This document shows positions 25,595 to 34,531 of a stretch of 64,000 nucleotides of DNA, piece after piece. Within the stretch, counting starts at the first letter, position 1. Each line of letters begins with the position of its first letter. The DNA is from Vibrio europaeus. Its GTDB lineage: Bacteria; Pseudomonadota; Gammaproteobacteria; Enterobacterales; Vibrionaceae. The notes under the pieces are model-generated. The model saw only the letters and a list, made by a program, of their open reading frames with translations, did no database searches and was not told the origin of the DNA. The DNA lies in contig NZ_LUAX01000007.1 in the NCBI RefSeq assembly GCF_001695575.1, positions 744,001 through 808,000 on the forward strand, read 5' to 3'. A program made the translations under genes and the position numbers.

Positions 25595-26548
25595 ATGACG
25601 ATTCAAGTAATGGACGCTAAATCTGTTCCACAGCAGCGTGCTTATGTGCAGAGCAAAACGGCTAGCTCTACAGAAAATAAGCGTGACAGTGAGGCTCAGC
25701 AACGCGCATCAAGCATCAATACTCAAGCTTTGCTAGTACCAGTAAAGCACCTGTTTCTCGTGGTCTGCGGCACAATCATGGTATTCCCATTTTTATGGAT
25801 GCTATCCGGTTCGCTGAAGAGCAATGATGAAATATTTTCTAGTCCGCTCAATTTAATTCCTGAGCATTTTCGTTGGGAAACCTTTGTCGACACTTTTCAA
25901 AGTGCGCCGTTTGGCTTGTATATCTTCAACAGTTTTTCTGTCGCTTTATTCACGACACTGCTTGTGATTGTTAACTCCGCTATGTTTGCTTATGCGTTGA
26001 CCCAACTGAAGTTTCGCTCAAAAACAGTGCTCTATTTTTTCGTGATGGGGTGCTACATGCTGCCGGGGGCGGTGACCTATATTCCATCTTATATCACGTT
26101 AGCCAAGTTGGGCTTGTTGGACTCACACATGGGGCTAGTGGTCTCTAATGCTGCGTCTATTTTTGGTGTGTTCTACTTACGCCAAGTGTTTATCAAGATT
26201 CATCCATCCTTGATTGAAGCTGCCCGTATTGATGGTGCTGGTGAGCTTAAAATTCTGTGGGCAATTTTACTGCCTCAGTGTAAAGCAGCGGTAGCAACGC
26301 TGTTCTTAATCACTTTCATTACTAACTACAACAGTTACATGTGGCCGAGTCTGGTTATTACGTCTCAGGAACTAAACCTGATCGCAACTGGTATTCGTCA
26401 CTACTTCATCGCCGAAGGTAACTACGGATTGAACTGGTCGCAAATTATGGCGGCGAGCACGATTGCGGTATTGCCTTTGTTGATTCTATTCGTCATCTGT
26501 CAAAAGACGATTCTTTCAGGTATCGCCGATAACGGCGTAAAAGAGTAA
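25595..26548 (+). CDS. ABC importer permease, UgpE/MalG type
   Basis: 317-residue partner permease, starting 9 bp after the first. It has an unusually long hydrophilic N-terminal extension of about 45 residues (Ser/Gln/Ala-rich) before the first helix. The EAA loop reads IEAARIDGAGELKILWAILLP. The rest follows the six-helix MalG/UgpE layout. The two permeases should form the heterodimeric channel. Confidence 0.9.
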   Translation: MTIQVMDAKSVPQQRAYVQSKTASSTENKRDSEAQQRASSINTQALLVPVKHLFLVVCGTIMVFPFLWMLSGSLKSNDEIFSSPLNLIPEHFRWETFVDTFQSAPFGLYIFNSFSVALFTTLLVIVNSAMFAYALTQLKFRSKTVLYFFVMGCYMLPGAVTYIPSYITLAKLGLLDSHMGLVVSNAASIFGVFYLRQVFIKIHPSLIEAARIDGAGELKILWAILLPQCKAAVATLFLITFITNYNSYMWPSLVITSQELNLIATGIRHYFIAEGNYGLNWSQIMAASTIAVLPLLILFVICQKTILSGIADNGVKE

Positions 26549-26554
26549 ACGGAA

Positions 26555-27835
26555 ATGAAACTAAAAACTCTCGCACTAGTGTGTGTTGGCGCGGCAAGCG
26601 CTTCTATGTTCTCTGGTAGTGTACTGGCTAAAACAGAAGTGAATTTCTGGTATTCCGGCGGTACTAAACCACAGCAAATGATGACTAAACTGATCGAAGA
26701 GTTCAATGCGAGCCAAGATGAGTACGTGATCAAACCTGCTCTGCAAGGTAACTACGCTGAAACCTATCAAAAGCTGCAAGCTGGTCTGGCTTCAAAAACT
26801 GCACCTGAGTTGGTTCTTTTAGACTCTGGCCGTGCCGAAGCTATGCATGGTAGAGGCTTGAGTCGTGATATGACGCCATACATGGATGACGAGTTTAACT
26901 TCTCTGATTTTGTTGGTGCGTTCAAAGAGCAGGTGACAGCGGAAGATGGCACTGTCATTGGTCTACCAGCTTATGGAACCACACAGGTTTTCTATTACAA
27001 CAAACAAGTGTTGGCTGACAATGGATTTACTGAGCAAGATCTTAATACTTGGCAAGGTGTGGCGAAGGTTGCTGAAAAAGTGACTCAGAGAGACGCCAAA
27101 GGCAATACCACCTTCTATGGTTGGGAGCCGATGTGGGGCAAAGACAATATGATTGATGCCGCGTTCTCTAATGGTGCCAAGGTGATTAGTGATGACGGCA
27201 AAACAGTGCTGATTGACTCACCGGAGTGGGTTGAAGTGTGGGACAGCTTCCGTCAATGGATTCACGACGATCAGATCATGCGTATTCACCACGGTGGTCA
27301 AGGTTGGGAATACTGGTACAAGACGATTGATGACGTGATGAAAGGCAATGCGCTTGGCTACACGGGTTCTTCTGGCGACCAAGGGGATCTGGATTTCACT
27401 AAGCTAGCAGCAACCACACAGCCTGGCTGGGGCGCAAATCCATCGGCACCACAGGCTGGTACTCAGGTTTACATCATGCCTAAAGGAACGGATGAAGCAG
27501 CCGCGAAAGGTGCGTTTGAGTTCATTGAGTTTTATACCAATGCGAAAAATACCGCAGCATGGTCAATGTTTACGGGTTACATTCCTGTACGAAAGAGTGT
27601 AGAGAATGTGCCTGAGTATCAAGCGTTCACTAACAAGAACCCACAAGCCTTGATCCCACTTAAGCAGGCGAGTTTTGCGACCAAAGACTTCTTAGATCCG
27701 ACCAATGGCAAGATCATGGATGCACTAAAAGTCGCAGCAGACCAAATCCAAATTCAAAACGTGCCAGCAGAAAAAGCGCTAAAACAAGCAGCTAAGAAAG
27801 CTCAACGCGCGTTAGATAGAGCGAACCGCTCTTAA
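26555..27835 (+). CDS. Periplasmic solute-binding protein, UgpB-like
   Basis: 426 residues with a signal peptide (cleavage likely after SVLA, near residue 25) and the fold of family-1 binding proteins. The stretch GNYAETYQKLQAGLASKTAP and the YYNKQVLADNGF segment resemble UgpB, the glycerol-3-phosphate/glycerophosphodiester binder. The usual ligand could still be a sugar. Unlike E. coli, the order here is permeases first, then binding protein. A hairpin follows the stop and may keep this gene expressed above the downstream enzymes. Confidence 0.85.
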   Translation: MKLKTLALVCVGAASASMFSGSVLAKTEVNFWYSGGTKPQQMMTKLIEEFNASQDEYVIKPALQGNYAETYQKLQAGLASKTAPELVLLDSGRAEAMHGRGLSRDMTPYMDDEFNFSDFVGAFKEQVTAEDGTVIGLPAYGTTQVFYYNKQVLADNGFTEQDLNTWQGVAKVAEKVTQRDAKGNTTFYGWEPMWGKDNMIDAAFSNGAKVISDDGKTVLIDSPEWVEVWDSFRQWIHDDQIMRIHHGGQGWEYWYKTIDDVMKGNALGYTGSSGDQGDLDFTKLAATTQPGWGANPSAPQAGTQVYIMPKGTDEAAAKGAFEFIEFYTNAKNTAAWSMFTGYIPVRKSVENVPEYQAFTNKNPQALIPLKQASFATKDFLDPTNGKIMDALKVAADQIQIQNVPAEKALKQAAKKAQRALDRANRS

Positions 27836-27842
27836 TCCTTTT

Positions 27843-27867
27843 CTAGCCCGCTGTTTCGGTGGGCTAG
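27843..27867 (+). terminator. Intra-operon hairpin after the binding-protein gene
   Basis: CTAGCCC (27843-27849) pairs with GGGCTAG (27861-27867), extended by three inner pairs with wobbles, then CTTTTCT. Placed between the binding protein and the PHP gene, it could act as a partial terminator or 3' mRNA stabiliser. Confidence 0.7.
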
Positions 27868-27905
27868 CTTTTCTCAATCCTAATAGTAGTCAATGGGTGA
27901 GTTGT

Positions 27906-29345
27906 ATGACTCGATTTCAAGGTGAGCTGCCTTTTGGCAGGGTTCGTCTTAACTTCGATGTTCCGCTTGGAACCAAGGCAGTGAAGATAACGGGAACAAC
28001 CGTAACGAAAGGCTTCTTATATGCGGCTGTTTACGACGTACAAGGTGGTTTTCGCGGCAAGTTGTTGTTTGAAAAAGCGTACAAGTCTTTGGTTGTTAGC
28101 AATGAGCAATCTGGATTAGGTGCGATAGATGGAGAGCTAGCAGCAGGAGAATGGCTGCTCGAGCTGTACAATTTAGAAGGGGAGTTTCGTACTGAGCGAG
28201 CTATGCAGTATCAGGTCGATGTGGCTTGTTCGCAGCAAAAAGAGATGGCAGGTAGTGCGCTACCTCTACGTAAAGTTGTCTCTACAACGCATGAAATTGA
28301 ATTTGACTACAGTGAAGTCAAAAGCCCTGAATCCCGTTGGTATCGTGGTGATCTTCATGCCCACACTCAGCTCTCTGATGGTCATAATAGCCTCGAAGCC
28401 GCGCATGAGATCGTGCATGCACAGAACTTAGATTTCTTCTTTTTTACTGAGCACAACATCACTCAACCCAAGCTGCCTGTTTCTAGCCAATGCCTTTTCT
28501 TACCCGGTATTGAAGTGACAACGGACCTTGGTCATTTCAATGTTCATGGTGGTGTTCAATCGCTTGACCTTAGAGATATTGAACATAAAAGTGCCGCTAT
28601 TATTGAATCTGGACTAAAGCTTGCGAAGCAAGGTCACAGTTCAATCAGCATTAATCATCCGATGATGAGACCATGGCATTGGCATTATGCTGATCTTGAA
28701 TTGAGTCGCGTATCGACGTTCGAAGTTTGCTGCGATCCGACTTGGTCTACATCCCCCAAAGCGGCTGAACAAGCTCTCGTGGTATTGAATGAACTGTGGA
28801 ACTGTGGCCATCGTATTGCAGCAATAGGCGGCAGCGATTCGCACCTAGAGCCACATGAACGTAATCCGAAATCTGAAGAACCTTCGATTTATGGTGATCC
28901 CGCTACCTTTGTATTTAGTCATGGCTTAAGCGGAGAAGGCATTCTTGCTGGCCTGCGCAATGGCCATGTCTATCTGGAGCGTCGCTGCGGGCTGGAGTTT
29001 GAAATCAATCAAGGCGAATTGATACCGGGGCAAAACTCGGCTGGACAAGCGCTGAGCTATGTACTCAGTGTTAAAGATACAAAATACCTGTATATGGCTG
29101 AAGTGGTGGTTGATGGGCAAGTAGCAGCCTGTATTGATTTGTCTCAACAGCCACAAACCCTCGAAGTGCCAAAAGGGTACTCATGGTGTCGAATCGATAT
29201 TCGCCGCTATATAGGCGACGAGCATCACAACCAGTTTGAAGGCTGCATCAATGCCGTATTTGACGGTAACCAACCAATATTTAATCAACCTCTAGTTAAT
29301 ACTTGGGGTGAACTAATGGAGCGATTAGAGAGTGATGAAGTTTAA
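27906..29345 (+). CDS. PHP-domain metal-dependent phosphoesterase (CehA/McbA-like)
   Basis: About 479 residues, no signal peptide, so cytoplasmic. An N-terminal beta-sandwich-like part (1-140) precedes the PHP domain. Metal ligands are visible in RGDLHAHTQLSDG, FTEHNI, PGIEVTTDLGHFNVHG, SINHP and GGSDSHLEPHE. A beta-rich C-terminus follows. ATG 27906 is chosen over GTG 27897 because GGTGAG stands at the right distance. It occupies the place that UgpQ, a glycerophosphodiesterase, holds in the E. coli ugp operon, so it may hydrolyse an imported phosphodiester or phosphomonoester (inference). Confidence 0.85.
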   Translation: MTRFQGELPFGRVRLNFDVPLGTKAVKITGTTVTKGFLYAAVYDVQGGFRGKLLFEKAYKSLVVSNEQSGLGAIDGELAAGEWLLELYNLEGEFRTERAMQYQVDVACSQQKEMAGSALPLRKVVSTTHEIEFDYSEVKSPESRWYRGDLHAHTQLSDGHNSLEAAHEIVHAQNLDFFFFTEHNITQPKLPVSSQCLFLPGIEVTTDLGHFNVHGGVQSLDLRDIEHKSAAIIESGLKLAKQGHSSISINHPMMRPWHWHYADLELSRVSTFEVCCDPTWSTSPKAAEQALVVLNELWNCGHRIAAIGGSDSHLEPHERNPKSEEPSIYGDPATFVFSHGLSGEGILAGLRNGHVYLERRCGLEFEINQGELIPGQNSAGQALSYVLSVKDTKYLYMAEVVVDGQVAACIDLSQQPQTLEVPKGYSWCRIDIRRYIGDEHHNQFEGCINAVFDGNQPIFNQPLVNTWGELMERLESDEV

Positions 29346-30069
29346 AGCCCTGCTATTTGATAAAGATGGAACCTTACTTGAGTTCCACAACATGTGGTTA
29401 AACGTATCTCGCAGTGCGAGTGAGCAGGTCAAAGGGTTCAGTGATGAACACCAAGGTCATCAAAGTGTCACAGTGAATGAGTTACTCTCGGCTATCGGCG
29501 TACAAGGAGATAGGGTAGATAACCACGGCCTGTTGGCATCTAACCCCGTTGAAGATACGGCTCAAGCATGGTTTGAAATGTTGCAGCCGAATGTGTCTTT
29601 AGAGGTGTTTACCCGAGTGACAAAAGCGGCATTTAATGACCAAGTCGAACAAAATCCGCACTGGGTCGAAGCCTTACCCGGTGTGGCCGATAAGCTTTTT
29701 TCATTAAAGCAACAGGGCATGCTGCTTGGCATTGCAACCGCGGACACCAAAGATTCGACTCTGTACACACTTGAGCAATCAGGCTTGAGCGAGCTGTTTG
29801 ATTATGTGGGTTATTCTGATGGCGATATCGAACCTAAACCCGCCCCTGCTTTATTGAATGCGTTTTGTCAGCAGTGCGATGTGAAGCCTCATGAAGTGAT
29901 TATGTTTGGCGATACCGTCTCAGACATGGAATTTGGTCATAACGCGGGCGCAAGAAAAGTTGGCGTGCTTACCGGTACTGCACTGCGAAGTGAACTTGAG
30001 CCAGTCGCTGATCTGGTGATCCCATCCGTTGCCCATTTTGACGCGCAAGCATTTAACGAATTGATTTAA
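29335..30069 (+). CDS. HAD-superfamily phosphatase (Gph-like)
   Basis: 244 residues with HAD motif I FDKDGTL, motif II in GIATADTKDST, a lysine in DIEPKPAP, and motif IV FGDTVSDMEFG. An alpha-helical cap lies between motifs I and II, as in phosphoglycolate phosphatase. ATG 29335 is preferred to GTG 29332. It overlaps the PHP gene by 11 bp, so the two enzymes are coupled and may act in series: diester to monoester, then to free alcohol and phosphate. Confidence 0.87.
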   Translation: MKFKALLFDKDGTLLEFHNMWLNVSRSASEQVKGFSDEHQGHQSVTVNELLSAIGVQGDRVDNHGLLASNPVEDTAQAWFEMLQPNVSLEVFTRVTKAAFNDQVEQNPHWVEALPGVADKLFSLKQQGMLLGIATADTKDSTLYTLEQSGLSELFDYVGYSDGDIEPKPAPALLNAFCQQCDVKPHEVIMFGDTVSDMEFGHNAGARKVGVLTGTALRSELEPVADLVIPSVAHFDAQAFNELI

Positions 30070-30077
30070 GGAAAGTC

Positions 30078-31214
30078 ATGGCTGAAGTGACATTGAAAGC
30101 GGTAGAAAAAACCTACCCGAATGGTTTCAAAGCGGTACATGGTGTCGACCTAAACATCCGCGAAGGGGAGTTTATGGTCTTTGTTGGTCCATCGGGCTGC
30201 GCTAAATCGACGACCTTAAGGATGATCGCTGGCTTAGAAGAGATTTCTCATGGAGACGTGTTTATCGGCGAAACGCGCGTTAATGATCTTCCGCCAAAAG
30301 ATCGTGGTATTTCGATGGTGTTTCAAAACTATGCCCTTTATCCACACATGTCGGTTTACGAGAATATGGCATTTGGACTCAAGCAGCAGAAGTTACCCAA
30401 ATTAGAGATTGAAAAGCGTATTGCTGAAGCTGCGAAAACCCTCGAAATTGAGCATTTACTGCAAAATAAACCCGGTGAAATGTCAGGTGGACAACGACAG
30501 CGTGTCGCCTTAGGCCGTGCCATGGTGCGTAAGCCAGACGTGTTCCTATTCGATGAACCACTTTCTAACCTTGATGCTAAGCTACGTGTTTCGACGCGTG
30601 TCAGTATCGCCCAGCTACACAATGATCTTAAGGCTGAAGGTCAAAACGCGACCATGATCTATGTGACACACGATCAAGTTGAAGCGATGACACTTGGTGA
30701 TCGGATCTGCGTTTTGAATCAAGGTGAGATCATGCAAGTGGACACGCCGATGAATCTCTATCGCTACCCAGCAAATAAGTTTGTCGCTGGGTTTATTGGC
30801 TCACCAGCAATGAACATACTTAAAACTCGTATCGATGAGATTGATGGTGTGATGAATGTGATAAGCCAAAATGGGACTCGTTGGCTGTTGCCGGCTGATA
30901 AGCAGTCTTTGGCTCGTCAACATCGTGGTAAGTGGGTTTGGTTTGGCATTAGACCTGAGCATATTCAACTCGCTAATCATGATGCCCTCGCAAGTGATGT
31001 CAATACTCAGCGCCATACATTAAGTGTGGTTGAGTCTATGGGTAATGAGCTTTACCTCTACTTCCAACTCGGTGCAGATAAAATGATGGCTCGTGTGCCG
31101 TTTGATGCGGATCGACTAGTACAAGACGGGGGTTCTACTTTATTAAGTTTTGCTACATCGCAATGCCATCTGTTTGATTTAGAGACTGAGCAGGTACTTT
31201 CCGAACACCATTAA
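30078..31214 (+). CDS. ABC importer ATPase, UgpC/MalK type
   Basis: 378 residues: Walker A GPSGCAKSTT, signature LSGGQ variant MSGGQRQRV, Walker B VFLFDEP, and a C-terminal MalK-like regulatory domain (about 245-370). Walker A has Ala in place of the more common Gly (GCAKS), a substitution also seen in functional UgpC proteins. It completes the importer encoded from 24701 and is followed by a strong terminator. Confidence 0.93.
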   Translation: MAEVTLKAVEKTYPNGFKAVHGVDLNIREGEFMVFVGPSGCAKSTTLRMIAGLEEISHGDVFIGETRVNDLPPKDRGISMVFQNYALYPHMSVYENMAFGLKQQKLPKLEIEKRIAEAAKTLEIEHLLQNKPGEMSGGQRQRVALGRAMVRKPDVFLFDEPLSNLDAKLRVSTRVSIAQLHNDLKAEGQNATMIYVTHDQVEAMTLGDRICVLNQGEIMQVDTPMNLYRYPANKFVAGFIGSPAMNILKTRIDEIDGVMNVISQNGTRWLLPADKQSLARQHRGKWVWFGIRPEHIQLANHDALASDVNTQRHTLSVVESMGNELYLYFQLGADKMMARVPFDADRLVQDGGSTLLSFATSQCHLFDLETEQVLSEHH

Positions 31215-31237
31215 TCACCCATTATAAACGTCTAATT

Positions 31238-31275
31238 GAAAAGCCAGTGGTTTGCGCTCAAGCCACTGGCTTTTC
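31238..31275 (+). terminator. Rho-independent terminator of the Ugp-like operon
   Basis: GAAAAGCCAGTGG pairs with CCACTGGCTTTTC, with inner TTG/CAA pairs and a short loop; the stem ends in a TTTT run. It has A-tract and T-tract on opposite sides, so it may work in both directions. Confidence 0.88.
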
Positions 31276-31385
31276 TACATTTTGGCGGCTTTATTCGATA
31301 TACCATTGTTATCTCATCAGTAAAAATCGTCTCACAGTGAAATTTTTCTGCGGACTATCCTATCTTTATCAATGTAGCGTATGAA

Positions 31386-31475
31386 ATGGGTGTGAATCAT
31401 AAACTTACTAACCCAATTATTGCTGCAGACGATAACACTCAGTTAACACGCCAGTTGCGTGTTGTTTTTAGGTAA
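31386..31475 (+). other. Small ORF with an overlapping terminator-like hairpin
   Basis: A 29-codon frame starts at ATG 31386 and ends at TAA 31473-31475. Its product includes PIIAADDNTQLTRQLRVVF, which looks like the first strand and helix of a receiver domain (acidic pair DD). The 3' part forms a hairpin AACACGC (31445-31451) / GCGTGTT (31457-31463) followed by GTTTTT. It may be a gene remnant, or a leader whose hairpin attenuates the DedA operon. No ribosome site is evident. Confidence 0.3.
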
Positions 31476-31494
31476 GGGCAGTTCGGGGCGAGTT

Positions 31495-32097
31495 ATGACA
31501 GAGTTAGCGGCGACAATAGAAGCTTGGCTGTTTCAAGACAATGTCTCTGTGACGATGCTATTTATTGGCATCGTTTTACTCTCTTACCTATTAGAAGACC
31601 TAGCGATAGTGACCGCAGCGACCTTAGCGGTTGAGCAATTGATGCCGACCTCTGTTGCCCTGATGGCGATATTTGTCGGAATTAGCACTGGCGATCTTGG
31701 CCTGTATTTGATGGGCAAGGCGGCGCAAAAAGTGCGTTTTCTTCGTTATCGTTTGTTCCGCTATCAGCGAGCAAGGAGTATGCAGCGCAAGCTTCATCAG
31801 CAAGCGTTTATGACCTTGTTCATCGTGCGTTTTATTCCTGGCCTCAGAACGATAGGTTTCACATTGAGTGGCTTTCTTGATGTGCCAAAAATCAAATTCT
31901 TTATTGCAGTCTTGACGGCGACGGGCCTGTGGACAGCGCTGGTTTTTGGCTCCTTTTTCCAACTTGGCAACGCGCAATGGCTTCAAGATAGTCAAGTGAG
32001 CTGGCTACTTATTCCACTGGGTTTGTGCCTGATGTTGCTGCTAAACAAACTGATTACTAAAACACTTTTAAGGGATGCGTATGACACAGCTCGCTAA
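31495..32097 (+). CDS. DedA-family (VTT domain) membrane protein
   Basis: About 200 residues, several helices, with the DedA signature FIVRFIPGLRTIGFTLSGFLDVP, including the arginines and the GxxR region thought to bind lipid phosphate. DedA proteins act as flippases for undecaprenyl phosphate or phospholipids. ATG 31495 is chosen over GTG 31459, as GGGGCGAG precedes it and the upstream codons overlap a hairpin. It is the first gene of a seven-gene operon that ends with an ornithine-lipid synthase. Confidence 0.87.
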   Translation: MTELAATIEAWLFQDNVSVTMLFIGIVLLSYLLEDLAIVTAATLAVEQLMPTSVALMAIFVGISTGDLGLYLMGKAAQKVRFLRYRLFRYQRARSMQRKLHQQAFMTLFIVRFIPGLRTIGFTLSGFLDVPKIKFFIAVLTATGLWTALVFGSFFQLGNAQWLQDSQVSWLLIPLGLCLMLLLNKLITKTLLRDAYDTAR

Positions 32098-33211
32098 CGT
32101 TGAAATGATTCCACAGGGAATGGTCAATGCGGGTATGCCCGTGCTCCATGAGCCTAAACGAGTAATTTCGCCGTTTGAATTCTTGCCGGCTTGGTTCTTC
32201 TACACACCCGTTGTACTGCAAAGTGCGGCGTTGAGTGTTGTTCATCGAGATTGGGCACTGCCATTGATCGCCAATCCAGCCATCAAATTGAGTGGTATGG
32301 TCGGGGAGTCAAAGCACGATATTTTCACTTCTGCGGGTAAACAAACCAAAGAATGGATTTTGCCATTTATCACTTTGACTAAAACTGAGCAACGTACTCA
32401 AGACTTACTCAGTGATGCGAAGAGCCAGCTTGAGAAAGCAGAGCTGACGTACCCGTTAGTGGCAAAGCCGGATCTGGGCTGTCGCGGGGTTGGAGTGAAA
32501 CTTGTTCATTCGGACGAGCAACTGCAAAACTATATTGAAACCTTTCCTGTCTCTGGTCGTTTTTTACTGCAAGAGAAGTCGCAATACAGTGCCGAAGCTG
32601 GCGTGTTCTATGTCCGGCAGCCTGGCGAGTCGCGCGGGAAAATCATCTCTATTACTTTGAAATATTCTCCAAGGGTAATTGGAGATGGTCATTCGACCCT
32701 GAAAGAGCTAATCGAAAAGTGCCCAAGGGCAGGCAAACTTCAGCATCTATATCTTCCTCGCCATAGTGAACATCTCGATCTGGTGGTTGCTGATAAGGAC
32801 GAGTTTCAATTGGCATTTGCAGGTAGTCATTCTCGCGGTGCTATTTTCCGCGACGGCAACCATTTCATCACACAAGCGCTGGAAGAAAAGTTAGATCAGG
32901 TTCTCGGCGACTTTGAAGGCTTCCACTATGGTCGTCTCGATATCAAGTTCCAAGACATCCAAACCCTAATGAATGGTGAGTGTTTCGACATCTTGGAAAT
33001 CAATGGGGCGAGCAGCGAAGCCGCGCATATTTGGGATAGCGATACGCCGCTAAGCGATATCTTTACTACGCTTTTAAAACAGTATCGTTTGCTTTATCAG
33101 ATTGGCTCTAAGCATAAAAAACAAGGCCACAAAACCCCGACATTGGGTGCATTGCTGCAAGCTTGGCGGGAAGAGAAGCTATTAACTCAGCTTTATCCAA
33201 TGACCGACTAA
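32081..33211 (+). CDS. ATP-grasp domain protein
   Basis: 376 residues with an ATP-grasp fold: LVAKPDLGCRGVGVKLV (nucleotide-binding strand and loop), FLLQEK, YGRLDIKFQ and FDILEINGASSE (metal-binding acidic/Asn pair). These enzymes join a carboxylate to an amine or thiol through an acyl phosphate. The substrate is unknown. ATG 32081 fits the AAGGGA ribosome site better than ATG 32075. It overlaps the DedA gene by 17 bp. D-Ala-D-Ala ligase-like and peptide-ligase families are the nearest relatives by eye. Confidence 0.8.
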   Translation: MTQLANVEMIPQGMVNAGMPVLHEPKRVISPFEFLPAWFFYTPVVLQSAALSVVHRDWALPLIANPAIKLSGMVGESKHDIFTSAGKQTKEWILPFITLTKTEQRTQDLLSDAKSQLEKAELTYPLVAKPDLGCRGVGVKLVHSDEQLQNYIETFPVSGRFLLQEKSQYSAEAGVFYVRQPGESRGKIISITLKYSPRVIGDGHSTLKELIEKCPRAGKLQHLYLPRHSEHLDLVVADKDEFQLAFAGSHSRGAIFRDGNHFITQALEEKLDQVLGDFEGFHYGRLDIKFQDIQTLMNGECFDILEINGASSEAAHIWDSDTPLSDIFTTLLKQYRLLYQIGSKHKKQGHKTPTLGALLQAWREEKLLTQLYPMTD

Positions 33212-33233
33212 CCGCTGCGCTTAGGAAGAAACC

Positions 33234-33782
33234 ATGAAAAATGTAATGACACGCTTAGCGACAAATGCTCAGACGCGCCCTTCCCAAGCTGTGGTGGGGT
33301 GCATTGAAACACTCAATCAAGGTTACGAGTTTTTAGAAACGCTCAGTCAGGAAGATTATGTCTTTATTGCTCAACCGCATGTGAGTAGTTCGATAGGTGA
33401 GCACTTTCGTCACTGGCTTGATTTGTTTCACGCCATCAAGCTTGATCCGCTCAAAATCGACTACAACGTTCGCCGCCGCGGGCATGCGGTAGAAAGAAGC
33501 TTAGACGTCGCCAAGCAGGAAATAAGAGAGCTGGTCGAGTGGCTGTTTGAGTTACCGTCCAATGAACTTCACCAAGCCGTCAGCGTTGAAACGGAAGTCA
33601 TGTTGTCGCAGACCCATGTTGAGGAAGTCTCTTCAACATTCGTTCGCGAGCTGACGTTCGCTGCATTACATGCTACCCATCATTTTGCGATGGCTAAAGT
33701 CGTTGCCTCTTTGCGTGGTGTCGACTCTGATAGCCACTTTGGCGTCGCACCCACAACGGCAACTTACCAGAGGGCTCAATAG
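33234..33782 (+). CDS. DinB-like four-helix protein
   Basis: 182 residues. The pattern SSSIGEHFRHWLDLFHAI near the N-terminus and ALHATHHFAMAKVV near the C-terminus supplies the three histidines of the DinB/YfiT metal-binding four-helix bundle. Members include thiol-dependent transferases and hydrolases. It lies 22 bp after the ATP-grasp gene and 2 bp before the NRDE gene. The substrate is not predictable. Confidence 0.78.
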   Translation: MKNVMTRLATNAQTRPSQAVVGCIETLNQGYEFLETLSQEDYVFIAQPHVSSSIGEHFRHWLDLFHAIKLDPLKIDYNVRRRGHAVERSLDVAKQEIRELVEWLFELPSNELHQAVSVETEVMLSQTHVEEVSSTFVRELTFAALHATHHFAMAKVVASLRGVDSDSHFGVAPTTATYQRAQ

Positions 33783-33784
33783 GT

Positions 33785-34531
33785 ATGTGTACATTATCTT
33801 GGGTTTATCATGGCAATAATCACTATGAAGTTTACTTCAATCGAGATGAGCAACGTTCTCGCCTGCCTGCACTTGAGCCGCAAAGTGTTCTGATTGACGG
33901 TGTTCATTGTCTGATGCCGATTGATCCTGTCGGTGGTGGCAGTTGGATTTCAACCAATGAACATGGCGTTACCGTCTGTCTGCTCAACTTTTATCAAGGC
34001 ATGACGCCAAATGGAGAGTTAACTAGTCGAGGTCTTATCATAAAACGTCTTGCGAGCAGTTGTTCGAGCCAGACTGTCGATAGCCGCCTGCTGGAAATGG
34101 ATTTAAGTTCGTTTGCTCCTTTTACCGTCGTCTCTTTTGACACCAGACGTACCGCCAACGAAACCGTACTTTGGACTTGGGATGGCGAGCAATTAAGACG
34201 TTCTCATGCATTTGCCCCGATTGTGTCTGCAGCGATGCACTTTGAAGAGGCGCGTCAGTATCGCCTAGAACTATTCAATGAGTTGATCACAACCATGCCT
34301 GATCATGAAGTGGGTCGACTGTTCCACCAAACCTATGACGCAAACTATCCGCATCTTTCACCATTAATGGAAAGAAATGATGCGCGCACTGTAAGTTTTA
34401 CCTCGGTTGTCGTGTCTTCTTCTAAACAAGAAATGAATTACCAATCTATCGACAATCATCGCAATGTTGATTTTCGCACTAGCCTAAGTTGCCTTAAAAA
34501 CGACATTGTCGAACAAGGAGTTTTCAAATGA
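33785..34531 (+). CDS. NRDE-family (TANGO2-like) protein
   Basis: 248 residues beginning MCTLSWVYHG, with the FNRDEQ motif near residue 20, the hallmark of the NRDE/TANGO2 family. The N-terminal cysteine (Cys2, after Met removal) is the likely Ntn-type nucleophile. TANGO2 is linked to heme and lipid/acyl-CoA handling in eukaryotes; the bacterial role is unclear. It overlaps the YHS gene by 4 bp. Confidence 0.82.
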   Translation: MCTLSWVYHGNNHYEVYFNRDEQRSRLPALEPQSVLIDGVHCLMPIDPVGGGSWISTNEHGVTVCLLNFYQGMTPNGELTSRGLIIKRLASSCSSQTVDSRLLEMDLSSFAPFTVVSFDTRRTANETVLWTWDGEQLRRSHAFAPIVSAAMHFEEARQYRLELFNELITTMPDHEVGRLFHQTYDANYPHLSPLMERNDARTVSFTSVVVSSSKQEMNYQSIDNHRNVDFRTSLSCLKNDIVEQGVFK

